From: DAIDJM01 sp964250215
GTDB taxonomy: Bacteria > Pseudomonadota > Alphaproteobacteria > Acetobacterales > Acetobacteraceae
Length of the DNA stretch: 13,010 bases
Direction: 5' to 3'
Assembly (NCBI GenBank): GCA_964250215.1
Contig: CAXUEX010000078.1
Span: 1 to 13,010 of the forward strand
Translations under genes and position numbers: made by a program
In this document: in pieces, positions 1-6,470 of the stretch
How the letters are laid out: every line of letters begins with the position of its first letter
Position numbering within the stretch: position 1 is the stretch's first letter
The notes under the pieces: generated by a model
The model's database searches: none
What the model was told of the DNA's origin: nothing
Seen by the model: the letters and a program-made list of their open reading frames with translations, nothing else

Positions 1-262
1 CGCTCAAATGCGGGAACAGCCGGCCTTCCTGGAACACGAAGCCCACGCCGCGGCGCTCGGCGGCCAGCGTATGCAGCGCTTCGCCATCCAGCCATAGCTC
101 GGCGCGCGCGGCGCGGAGCAGGCCGGCGGCGGCGGCAAGCAGCGTGGATTTGCCGGCGCCGGAAGGGCCGAACAGCACGGTGATGCCGGAGCCGGGGGCG
201 GTGAATTCCGCTTCCAGATCGAAGCCCGGGAAGCGGTGATGCACCAGCAGGCGCAGCGTCAT
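1..262 (-). CDS. modC: Molybdate ABC transporter ATP-binding protein, N-terminal part
   Basis: This is the ATPase subunit that would power molybdate import at the inner face of the membrane. Only the first 87 codons are present; the gene runs off the left window edge. The protein starts MTLRLLVHHRFPGFDLEAEF. A Walker A motif, GPSGAGKST, covers residues 32-40, and a Q-loop, FQEGRLFPHLS, covers residues 77-87. Both match the ModC family, where the short, poorly conserved first strand leads directly into Walker A. The start codon overlaps the modB stop as ATGA, so translation is probably coupled to modB. The signature motif, Walker B and any C-terminal molybdate-binding (TOBE/Mop) domain lie outside the window. 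The specific call rests mainly on the modA and modB neighbours; the ABC ATPase call is certain. Confidence 0.9.
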   Translation of the reverse strand, partial: MTLRLLVHHRFPGFDLEAEFTAPGSGITVLFGPSGAGKSTLLAAAAGLLRAARAELWLDGEALHTLAAERRGVGFVFQEGRLFPHLS

Positions 263-915
263 CGGCGGTGCCGCGCGGCGAGAAATTCGGCAGCCAGCAG
301 CCCGGCCAGCGCCAGCCCGATCGACAGCAGCGACAGGCGCGCGGCTTCGGCTTCGCCGTCGGGCGATTGCAAGGCGGAATAGATCGCCAGCGGCAAGGTT
401 TGTGTCCGACCTGGAATGTTCGCGGCAAAGGTGATCACGGCGCCGAATTCGCCAAGGCTGGCGGTGTAGCCCAGCACGGCGGCGAGCAGCACGCCCGGCG
501 CGGCGAGCGGAAGGGTTACGGATAAAAAACAGTCCAGCCGGCCGGCGCCCAGCGTGCGGGCGGCGTCTTCCAGGCCAGGATCGATGTTTTCCAACGCCAG
601 CCGGATGGCGCGGACCATGAGCGGAAACACCATGACGCCGCAGGCCAGCGCGGCGCCGGCGGTGGTGAAGGCGAGCCGGAAATGGCCCCAGCGCCACAGC
701 AGCGCGCCGACGGGCCCCTGTACCCCGAAGATCAGCAGCAGCAGCCAGCCCGTGACCACCGGCGGCAGCGCGAGCGGCAGGTGCACCGCCGCCTGCAACA
801 AAAACCGCCCCGGAAGCCGGGTTCGCGCCAGAATGAAGGCGGTGAATACGGCCAGCGGCAGCCCGGCCCCCACCGCCTCCCCCGCCACAACCAGCGAAAG
901 CGCAAGCGGCGACAT
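259..915 (-). CDS. modB: Molybdate ABC transporter permease
   Basis: This 218-residue inner-membrane protein would form the translocation channel for molybdate. It has about five hydrophobic segments, usual for ModB, and the cytoplasmic EAA loop that docks on the ATPase is visible at residues 116-125 (EDAARTLGAG) followed by LPLAAPG. The stretch HLPLALPPVVTGWLLL near residue 45-60 is characteristic of the family. The gene overlaps modC by ATGA and follows modA by 65 bases. The start is oddly weak. A stop codon lies directly before the ATG, so no longer in-frame start exists, yet no Shine-Dalgarno sequence precedes it and a hairpin repeat lies 19 bases upstream. The N-terminus seems a few residues shorter than usual, as if the repeat replaced the original leader (inference). 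Confidence 0.93.
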   Translation of the reverse strand: MSPLALSLVVAGEAVGAGLPLAVFTAFILARTRLPGRFLLQAAVHLPLALPPVVTGWLLLLIFGVQGPVGALLWRWGHFRLAFTTAGAALACGVMVFPLMVRAIRLALENIDPGLEDAARTLGAGRLDCFLSVTLPLAAPGVLLAAVLGYTASLGEFGAVITFAANIPGRTQTLPLAIYSALQSPDGEAEAARLSLLSIGLALAGLLAAEFLAARHRR

Positions 916-933
916 CTATTATGCTAGTTTAAT

Positions 934-967
934 GAAAGTTTTTTGGTTCTTTTTTTCAAAAAAGAAC
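934..967 (+). repeat. Solo AT-rich hairpin repeat (REP-like), modA-modB gap
   Basis: This 34-base unit has a 12-base head followed by a perfect 10-bp stem (GTTCTTTTTT paired with AAAAAAGAAC) and a two-base loop. Bases 932-968 are identical to 2242-2278, and a third, diverged copy lies inverted at 2286-2319. It is AT-rich in a GC-rich genome and lies between modA and modB inside a presumed operon. No T-tract follows the stem on either strand, so it does not look like an intrinsic terminator. Its resemblance to REP sequences is inference from size, hairpin and intergenic position. Confidence 0.85.
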
Positions 968-980
968 ATGCTTGCATTTT

Positions 981-1724
981 TCAGGGTGCCGAAAACCCAT
1001 AATGCAAGAAAACATCCCGCGCCGAAGGCGATTGCAGAAACGCCAGAAACGCTTTGGCTTCGGGCAAGGCCTTGGCAGTGATGGCCGCCGGATAGCGGAT
1101 GGGATCGTGGCTTTCCGGAGGAAAGGTGCCGGCAATGCCGAGTTTCGGCGCCACGCGCACATCCGTGGCATAGACGATGCCGGCCGGCGCCTCGCCGCGT
1201 TCCACCAGCAGCAGCGCCGCGCGCACGTTTTCCGCCGGCGCCAGCCGGTCGGCCAATTCGTTCCACGCACCGAGCCATTTCAGCGATTGTTCCGCATAGA
1301 TGCCCGCCGGCACGTGCGCCGGATCGCCCACTGCCAGCCTTCCCGCGGCGCCGAGCAGCGGGCCGAAGCGAAACCCACGGGCGAGGCGCACGGGTTTGAG
1401 CGTGGCCGCCGGTTCCGCGAGAACTAGCGAATTGCCCACGAGATCGACGCGGCTGGCGCCGACGATGGCGCCGTGCGCGGCGGCGTGGTCCATCCATTTT
1501 TCGTCGGCGCTGAGGAACAGGTCGGCCGGAGCGCCGGCTTCGATCTGCCGGGCGAGCGTGGAGCTGGAATCGAAGGCGAAAATCGGCGGCGCATGGTGCT
1601 GCGCCTGCCAGAGATGGCCGATATCCTGCATGGCGTTGGTCAGGCTGGCGGCGGCGAACACGGTAAGGCCGGCGGCGCGCGCCAAGCCGGGGGCGATCAG
1701 CAGCAGAACCGCGAGAAATCTCAT
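981..1724 (-). CDS. modA: Molybdate ABC transporter periplasmic binding protein
   Basis: This 247-residue protein would capture molybdate in the periplasm and deliver it to ModBC. It begins with a signal peptide (MRFLAVLLLIAPGLARAAG) with a likely cleavage after ARA. The mature protein has family motifs: FAAASLTNAM, the segment FDSSSTLARQIEAGAPADLF, and SADEKWMD, which form oxyanion-contacting loops in ModA. The C-terminal end AFLAFLQSPSARDVFLHYGF is also typical. The ATG at 1724 was chosen because it gives the signal peptide and is preceded by GGAGA about 10 bases upstream; the longer open frame beyond it has no support. The gene starts 44 bases after the nudix gene on the same strand, so they may share a transcript. 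No clear molybdate-regulator box was seen. Confidence 0.94.
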   Translation of the reverse strand: MRFLAVLLLIAPGLARAAGLTVFAAASLTNAMQDIGHLWQAQHHAPPIFAFDSSSTLARQIEAGAPADLFLSADEKWMDHAAAHGAIVGASRVDLVGNSLVLAEPAATLKPVRLARGFRFGPLLGAAGRLAVGDPAHVPAGIYAEQSLKWLGAWNELADRLAPAENVRAALLLVERGEAPAGIVYATDVRVAPKLGIAGTFPPESHDPIRYPAAITAKALPEAKAFLAFLQSPSARDVFLHYGFSAP

Positions 1725-1768
1725 AGGGCGTCTCTCCGAACGGCGGCTTTGCTGTAGCGCAACGTGGT

Positions 1769-2224
1769 TCAGGGCGCGAGATGCGCGAAGGCGGCGGCCA
1801 ACGCCGCGTAGATTTCCCGCTTGAACGGCACGGCGAGGCTGGGTAGCGCCGGGAGCGGCACCCATTTCCACGCCGAAAACTCGATTTCGCCGTGGGTATC
1901 CAGCCGGATGTCGGCATCGTCGCCCAGAAAGCGCAACGCGAACCAGCGCTGGCGCTGGCCCTGGAAGCGGCCGCCGAAGGCCTGCGCCGCGATTTCCGGC
2001 GGCAAATCGTAGGTGAGCCATTCCGGGTGTTCTTCGAGGATCTCCGCGCGATCGGTGCCGATTTCCTCGCGCAGCTCGCGCAGCACGGCCGCGCGCGGCG
2101 CCTCGCCGGGATCGATGCCGCCCTGTGGCATTTGCCAGGCGCCCGGCAGGCGCGCACGCTCGCCGACGAACACGAGCCCTCGCCGGTCGAACAAAACCGC
2201 GCCAACATTTTCGCGATACGCCAA
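1769..2224 (-). CDS. rppH: RNA pyrophosphohydrolase (nudix family)
   Basis: The RppH family removes pyrophosphate from the 5' end of triphosphorylated RNA and so starts mRNA decay. The nudix box GX5EX7REUXEEXGU is complete at residues 35-57 (GGIDPGEAPRAAVLRELREE then IGT), preceded by the RppH-like WQMPQGG. Later motifs (QRQRWFALRFLGDDADI, EFSAWKWVPL) also match RppH rather than general MutT proteins. The start is chosen as TTG at 2224, giving 151 residues beginning (M)AYRENVGAVLF, because GGAG lies seven bases upstream and RppH proteins usually start shortly before this RPNVG-like segment. An in-frame ATG at 2269 lies inside the hairpin repeat and would add a lysine-rich tail unlike the family. 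The gene is divergent from the pyruvate dehydrogenase operon and followed by modA. Confidence 0.9.
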   Translation of the reverse strand: MAYRENVGAVLFDRRGLVFVGERARLPGAWQMPQGGIDPGEAPRAAVLRELREEIGTDRAEILEEHPEWLTYDLPPEIAAQAFGGRFQGQRQRWFALRFLGDDADIRLDTHGEIEFSAWKWVPLPALPSLAVPFKREIYAALAAAFAHLAP

Positions 2225-2243
2225 TCGAATACTCCAAATGGAT

Positions 2244-2277
2244 GAAAGTTTTTTGGTTCTTTTTTTCAAAAAAGAAC
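2244..2277 (+). repeat. AT-rich hairpin repeat, left unit of an inverted pair
   Basis: This unit is identical to the solo copy at 934-967 (identity covers 2242-2278). It has a 10-bp perfect stem with a two-base loop. It lies in the 138-base divergent region between rppH and the E1-alpha gene, only nine bases upstream of the rppH ribosome binding site, so any rppH promoter must overlap or lie beyond it. Confidence 0.85.
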
Positions 2278-2285
2278 AAAAGACT

Positions 2286-2319
2286 CTTCTTTCTTGAAAG
2301 AAAGAAGCAAAGAACTTTT
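2286..2319 (-). repeat. AT-rich hairpin repeat, right unit, inverted
   Basis: Read on the minus strand, this 34-base unit aligns without gaps to the unit at 2244-2277, with six differences (positions 1, 8, 13, 20, 27, 34). Positions 13/34 and 20/27 are paired in the stem, and both pairs change together (G-C to C-G, T-A to C-G), so the perfect 10-bp stem is kept. With the left unit and an 8-base spacer it forms an arrangement like a REPIN, two REP units in opposite orientation. Confidence 0.82.
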
Positions 2320-2344
2320 GTCAGTTTGGCGTGGGGGTTGTAAA
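2318..2344 (+). promoter_or_regulatory. Weak candidate promoter of the pyruvate dehydrogenase operon
   Basis: TTGTCA (2318-2323) and TGTAAA (2339-2344) resemble -35 and -10 boxes with a 15-base spacer, which is shorter than ideal. They lie just upstream of the E1-alpha start, and the -35 box touches the end of the inverted hairpin repeat. This is pattern matching only. No alternative stronger pair was seen between 2225 and 2362. Confidence 0.25.
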
Positions 2345-2362
2345 GGGCGCCTCGGGGCCGGT

Positions 2363-3319
2363 ATGCGGCGGGTCATGTTGCAAGCGGCTTATCGGCAGAT
2401 GCTGTTGATCCGGCGCTTCGAGGAGAAGGCCGGCCAGCTTTATGGCATGGGGCTGATCGGCGGCTTCTGCCACCTCTATATCGGTCAGGAAGCCGTGGTG
2501 GTTGGCGTGCAGTTGGCGCTGCAAGCCGGCGACCAAGTCATCACGTCCTATCGCGACCACGGGCACATGCTGGCCACCGGCATGGCGCCGCGCGGCGTGA
2601 TGGCGGAACTCACGGGCCGGGCCGCGGGGTATTCGCGCGGCAAGGGCGGATCGATGCACATGTTCAGCCGCGAAAAGAATTTCTTCGGCGGCCATGGGAT
2701 CGTCGGCGCGCAGGTCAGCCTGGGCACGGGGCTCGCCTTCGCTAACCGCTACCGCAAGCAGAACGCGGTGGCGGTGACCTATATGGGCGAGGGCGCGGCC
2801 AATCAGGGCCAGGTTTTCGAAAGCTTCAACCTGGCGGCGCTGATGCGGCTGCCCTGCCTCTACGTCATCGAGAACAACAGATACGGCATGGGAACCAGCG
2901 TGGAGCGGGCCACCGCGTCGCACGATCTTTCCCAGAATGGCGCGCCCTGGGGAATACCCGGGCGGCAGGTCGACGGCATGGACGTGCGCGCGGTGCACGC
3001 CGCCGCGGCCGAGGCGGTAGCGCATTGCCGGGCCGGCCAGGGGCCTTACCTGCTGGAGATGATGACCTACCGCTATCGCGGCCATTCCATGTCGGACCCG
3101 GCGAAATACCGCACGCGCGAGGAAGTGCAATCGATGCGCGAGCAGCGCGACCCGATCGCCAATCTGCGCGCCCTGCTGCTGCGGGAAGGTATGGCCGAGG
3201 ACGAGCTCAAGGCCATCGAGTCGGAAACCAAACAGATTGTCCAGGACGCCGCGGATTTCGCCGCCGCCGCGCCGGAGCCGGAGCCGGCCGAACTCTACAC
3301 CGATGTGCTGATCGGATGA
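2363..3319 (+). CDS. pdhA: Pyruvate dehydrogenase E1 component, alpha subunit
   Basis: With PdhB this forms the thiamine-diphosphate enzyme that decarboxylates pyruvate and passes the acetyl group to lipoyl domains. The 318-residue protein has family segments in order: LLIRRFEEKAGQLYGMG, FCHLYIGQEAVVVG, SYRDHGHMLATG, GGHGIVGAQ, the TPP/Mg motif region at 142-172 ending in ENNRYGMGTS, and the loop YRGHSMSDPAKYRTREEV near 238. The metal-binding GDG motif reads GEG here (Glu at residue 143), a conservative but notable change. The start is uncertain. ATG 2363 gives MRRVMLQAAYRQM and ATG 2375 is possible; neither has a strong ribosome binding site. The open frame continues upstream into the hairpin repeat, which is unlikely to be coding. 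The stop overlaps the pdhB start (ATGA). Confidence 0.95.
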   Translation: MRRVMLQAAYRQMLLIRRFEEKAGQLYGMGLIGGFCHLYIGQEAVVVGVQLALQAGDQVITSYRDHGHMLATGMAPRGVMAELTGRAAGYSRGKGGSMHMFSREKNFFGGHGIVGAQVSLGTGLAFANRYRKQNAVAVTYMGEGAANQGQVFESFNLAALMRLPCLYVIENNRYGMGTSVERATASHDLSQNGAPWGIPGRQVDGMDVRAVHAAAAEAVAHCRAGQGPYLLEMMTYRYRGHSMSDPAKYRTREEVQSMREQRDPIANLRALLLREGMAEDELKAIESETKQIVQDAADFAAAAPEPEPAELYTDVLIG

Positions 3320-4650
3320 CCGCCGTGCTGATGCCGGCGCTTTCGCCGACCATGACCGAGGGCAAGCTCGCGCGCTGGCTCAAGAAGATCGGCGATGAAA
3401 TCCGCGCCGGCGATGTGATCGCCGAAATTGAGACCGACAAGGCGACGATGGAAGTGGAGGCCGTGGACGAGGGCCGGCTGGAACGCATCCTCATCGAGGA
3501 AGGCACCGACGGCGTGGCGGTGAACACGCCGATCGCGTTGCTCGGCGGCGAGGGCGCCGATTTGCCGGCGGCGCCGGCGGGCGCCGAACACGCCGGCACC
3601 GTGGCGGATGCGGCGGAGCGTATCCGCGCGCCGCAGGCGATCGCCGAACCCGGACCGGAGCCGGAATGGGGGCCGACCGCGCGGCAGACCGTGCGCGAGG
3701 CGCTGCGCGATGCGATGGCGGCGGAAATGGCGGCCGACCCGGCGGTTTTCCTAATGGGCGAGGAAGTGGCGCAGTACCAGGGTGCCTACAAGGTGAGCCA
3801 GGGGCTGCTGGATCGTTTCGGTGCCGAGCGGGTGATCGATACGCCGATCACCGAACACGGGTTCACCGGCATGGCCATCGGCGCCGCGCTGGCCGGGTTG
3901 AAGCCGATCGTGGAATTCATGACCTTCAATTTCGCGATGCAGGCGATCGACCAGATCGTCAATTCCGCGGCAAAAACCCTCTATATGTCGGGCGGCCAGA
4001 TGGGCTGCCCCATCGTATTCCGTGGCCCGAACGGTGCGGCCTCGCGCGTGGCGGCGCAGCACAGCCAGGATTATGCAAGCTGGTATGCGCATGTGCCGGG
4101 CTTGAAGGTGGTGGCGCCATACTCCGCGGCGGATGCGAAAGGCCTGCTGCGCGCCGCGATCCGCGATCCCAACCCGGTGATCTTCCTGGAGAACGAAATC
4201 CTCTACGGCGAGAATTTCGACGTGCCCGCGCGCGACGATTTCGTCCTGCCGATCGGCCGCGCCAAGATCGAGCGCGCCGGACGCGACGTGACGATCACCG
4301 GCTATTCGCTGATGGTGGGCGTGGCCCTGCGCGCCGCCGATGCCCTCGCGGAACAGGGTATTGAGGCCGAGGTGATCAACCTGCGCACGCTGCGCCCGCT
4401 CGACACCGCGACCGTGGTGGAAAGCGTCAAGCGCACCAGCCGCCTGGTGACGGTGGAGGAAGGCTGGCCCTATGCCGGCATCGGCGCCGAAATCGCCATG
4501 CAGGTCATCGAGCAGGCTTTCGATTGGCTCGATGCGCCGCCGGTGCGCGTCACCGGCGCGGACGTGCCGTTGCCGTATGCGGCCAATTTGGAAAAGCTGG
4601 CGCTGCCGCAGCCAGGCTGGATCGTGGATGCGGTAAAGCGGATCGTGTGA
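3316..4650 (+). CDS. pdhB: Pyruvate dehydrogenase E1 component, beta subunit, with N-terminal lipoyl domain
   Basis: This 444-residue protein has two parts. Residues 1-80 form a lipoyl domain with the modified lysine in ETDKATME (K42). After a short Ala/Pro/Glu-rich linker, residues 120-444 form the E1-beta transketolase-like core. Core motifs include DTPITEHGFTGMAIG, where the Glu at about residue 180 contacts the thiamine ring, then EFMTFNFAMQAIDQ, FRGPNGAASRVAAQHSQ and VEEGWPYAGIGAEI. A lipoylated E1-beta is known from alphaproteobacteria, so it is a lineage marker rather than a new fusion. The start codon overlaps the pdhA stop, and weak ribosome binding suggests coupled translation, fitting equal amounts of both E1 subunits. 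The lipoyl domain is very similar to that of the downstream E2. Confidence 0.96.
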   Translation: MTAVLMPALSPTMTEGKLARWLKKIGDEIRAGDVIAEIETDKATMEVEAVDEGRLERILIEEGTDGVAVNTPIALLGGEGADLPAAPAGAEHAGTVADAAERIRAPQAIAEPGPEPEWGPTARQTVREALRDAMAAEMAADPAVFLMGEEVAQYQGAYKVSQGLLDRFGAERVIDTPITEHGFTGMAIGAALAGLKPIVEFMTFNFAMQAIDQIVNSAAKTLYMSGGQMGCPIVFRGPNGAASRVAAQHSQDYASWYAHVPGLKVVAPYSAADAKGLLRAAIRDPNPVIFLENEILYGENFDVPARDDFVLPIGRAKIERAGRDVTITGYSLMVGVALRAADALAEQGIEAEVINLRTLRPLDTATVVESVKRTSRLVTVEEGWPYAGIGAEIAMQVIEQAFDWLDAPPVRVTGADVPLPYAANLEKLALPQPGWIVDAVKRIV

Positions 4651-4663
4651 GAAAGGGCGGGCG

Positions 4664-5985
4664 ATGCCGACGAACATTCTGATGCCGGCACTATCGCCGA
4701 CGATGACCGAAGGCACGCTGGCGCGCTGGCTGAAGCGCGAAGGCGAGACGATCGCGGCCGGCGACGTGATCGCGGAAATCGAGACCGACAAGGCCACCAT
4801 GGAAGTGGAGGCGGTGGACGAAGGCGTGCTCGGCCGCATCCTGGTGCCCGACGGCACGGCGGGCGTGAAGGTGAACGATCCGATCGCGGTGCTGGTGGAG
4901 CAGGGCGAAGTGCCACCTGTTGCGGCCCCGAAACCGGCACCGCTTCAGGAGGNNNNNNNNNNNNNNNNNNNNNNNNNNNNNNNNNNNNNNNNNNNNNNNN
5001 NNNNNNNNNNNNNNNNNNNNNNNNNNNGGCCAAGGCCGCGCCGGCGCCCGAGCCGGTGGCGGCGAACGGACATGCGGCGGCGGAGCGCATTTTCGCCTCG
5101 CCGCTGGCGCGGCGCATGGCGCGGCAGGCGGGGATCGATCTGGCCTCGTTGAAGGGCACCGGGCCGAACGGGCGGATTGTGCGGGCGGATATCGAGGCGG
5201 CGCGCGGCGGTGCAAGCCCGGAACCGGCCGCCGCATCGCCGCCCGAAGCCACGCGGCCAACGGCGCCGCCTCGCCTGGAAGTTACGGCACCGCACCAGCG
5301 TCGGGCGCTGAACAACGTGCGTCGCGTCACGGCACGGCGGCTGGCCGAGGCGAAGCAGAACGTGCCGCATTTCTACGTATCGATCGATGTGGAGCTGGAT
5401 GCGCTGCTGAAACTGCGCGGCGAGCTGAATGCGAAGTCGCCGAAGCAAGGGGCGGCCGCGTTCCGGCTTTCGCTGAACGATCTGCTGATCAAGGCGGCGG
5501 CGATGACGCTGCGGCGTGTGCCCGGCGTGAATGCGAGTTTTGCCGAGGATGCGATCCTGCTCTACGACGATGTGGACATCAGCGTCGCGGTTTCGATACC
5601 CAATGGGCTGATCACGCCGGTGATCCGTCAGGCGGACCGGAAGGGACTTGCCGCCATCAGCAACGAAGCGAAATCGCTCATCGAGCGGGCGCGCGCCGGC
5701 AAGCTCAAGCCGCATGAATTCCAGGGCGGCGGGTTTTCCATTTCTAACATGGGCATGTACGGCGTGCGCGATTTCGCGGCCATCATCAACCCGCCGCAGG
5801 CCGCGATCCTGGCCGTTGCCGCGGGCGAAAAGCGGCCGGTGGTGCGCGGCGAGAGCCTGGCTATCGCCACCGTGATGACGGTGACGCTGTCGGTGGACCA
5901 CCGGGCGGTGGATGGCGCGCTGGCGGCGGAGTTCGTCTCCGTGTTCAAATCCGTGGTGGAAGATCCGCTCAGCCTGATGCTGTGA
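4664..5985 (+). CDS. pdhC: Pyruvate dehydrogenase E2 (dihydrolipoyl acetyltransferase), interrupted by an assembly gap
   Basis: This is the core subunit that moves the acetyl group from lipoyl-lysine to CoA. The N-terminal lipoyl domain has its lysine in ETDKATME (K43). After the gap come an Ala/Pro linker (AKAAPAPEPVAANGH), a peripheral-subunit binding domain (FASPLARRMARQAGIDL to GRIVRADIEAA), a second linker, and the catalytic domain with SFAEDAI, GLITPVIR, FSISNMGMYGVRDFAAIINP and the active-site motif DHRAVDG near the end. About 96 codons precede the 75-N gap and 318 codons follow it, giving about 440 residues, normal for the family. The reading frame before the gap (codons starting at 4664) does not continue into the frame after it (codons starting at 5029), so the N length is probably nominal. 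A purine-rich AAAGGGCGGG precedes the start. Confidence 0.93.
4953..5027. other. Assembly gap (75 N) in the E2 linker
   Basis: Bases 4953-5027 are all N. The gap falls in the Ala/Pro-rich linker between the lipoyl and subunit-binding domains. That sequence is usually GC-rich and repetitive and is hard to assemble. To join the two coding frames, the true length must be one more than a multiple of three (for example 73 or 76), so 75 cannot be exact if the gene is intact. Confidence 0.98.
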
Positions 5986-6470
5986 TGACGGATTTCTTGC
6001 TTCGCGACGCGGTGCCAAGCGATGCGGCGGAAATCGCGCGGCTGGTGCGGGCACTGGCGGAATACGAGCGGCTTGCGCATGAATGCCACGGCACGGCGGA
6101 GGATTTCCGGCGCGAGTTGTTCGGCGACTCGCCGCATGCATTTGCGATGCTGGCGGAAGCCGACGGCGCCGTGGTGGGGCTGGCGCTGTGGTTCCGAAAT
6201 TTTTCCACGTTCGCCGCGCGGCACGGCATCTATCTGGAAGACCTTTTCGTGGAGCCGGCATATCGCGGGCGCGGCATCGGCCGGGCGCTCTTCGTGGCCC
6301 TCGCGCGGCGCGCCGTGCAGGAAGGCTGCGCGCGGCTGGAATGGTCGGTGCTGGATTGGAACGCGCCCTCGATTGCGTTCTATCGCGCGCTGGGCGCCGA
6401 GGCAATGAGCGACTGGACGGTGCAGCGGCTCGCCGGCCCGGCGCTGCACGCGCTCGCAAAGGAAGCATGA
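5985..6470 (+). CDS. GNAT N-acetyltransferase, spermidine/spermine (SSAT)-like
   Basis: This 161-residue protein looks like a member of the SSAT/thialysine acetyltransferase branch of GNAT, enzymes that move an acetyl group from acetyl-CoA to an amine. The N-terminus (RDAVPSDAAEIARLVRALAEYE) and the acetyl-CoA loop YLEDLFVEPAYRGRGIGRAL (R94-x-x-G-x-G) match, as does the C-terminal WNAPSIAFYRALGA with the tyrosine that serves as general acid in SSAT. It sits between E2 and E3: the E2 stop and this start overlap as TGATG, and its stop overlaps the E3 start region. It is therefore almost surely co-translated with the complex that makes its acetyl donor. A GTG three bases upstream is an alternative start. 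The substrate (polyamine, lysine analogue, protein or antibiotic) cannot be told from sequence. Confidence 0.9.
   Translation: MTDFLLRDAVPSDAAEIARLVRALAEYERLAHECHGTAEDFRRELFGDSPHAFAMLAEADGAVVGLALWFRNFSTFAARHGIYLEDLFVEPAYRGRGIGRALFVALARRAVQEGCARLEWSVLDWNAPSIAFYRALGAEAMSDWTVQRLAGPALHALAKEA

Noticed and set aside
934..967. Hairpin as a rho-independent terminator between modA and modB
   Set aside because: The stem is A/T-rich and no T-tract follows it on either strand. Near-identical copies elsewhere point to a dispersed repeat.
1749..1762. TTGC-N6-GCAA inverted repeat upstream of modA as a molybdate regulator box
   Set aside because: It is too short and unlike the known ModE site; four-base arms occur often by chance.
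919..2208. Long minus-strand open frame of 429 codons across modA and rppH
   Set aside because: Arg/Ala/Pro-rich shadow frame. The true genes in other frames have signal peptide and nudix motifs.
3025..3315. N-terminal extension of pdhB upstream of 3316
   Set aside because: It overlaps the pdhA coding sequence. The lipoyl domain begins right at the ATG at 3316.
5056..5985. Separate acetyltransferase gene starting at GTG 5056
   Set aside because: The sequence before it (AKAAPAPEPV) is E2 linker in the same frame, so this is the second half of the gapped E2 gene.
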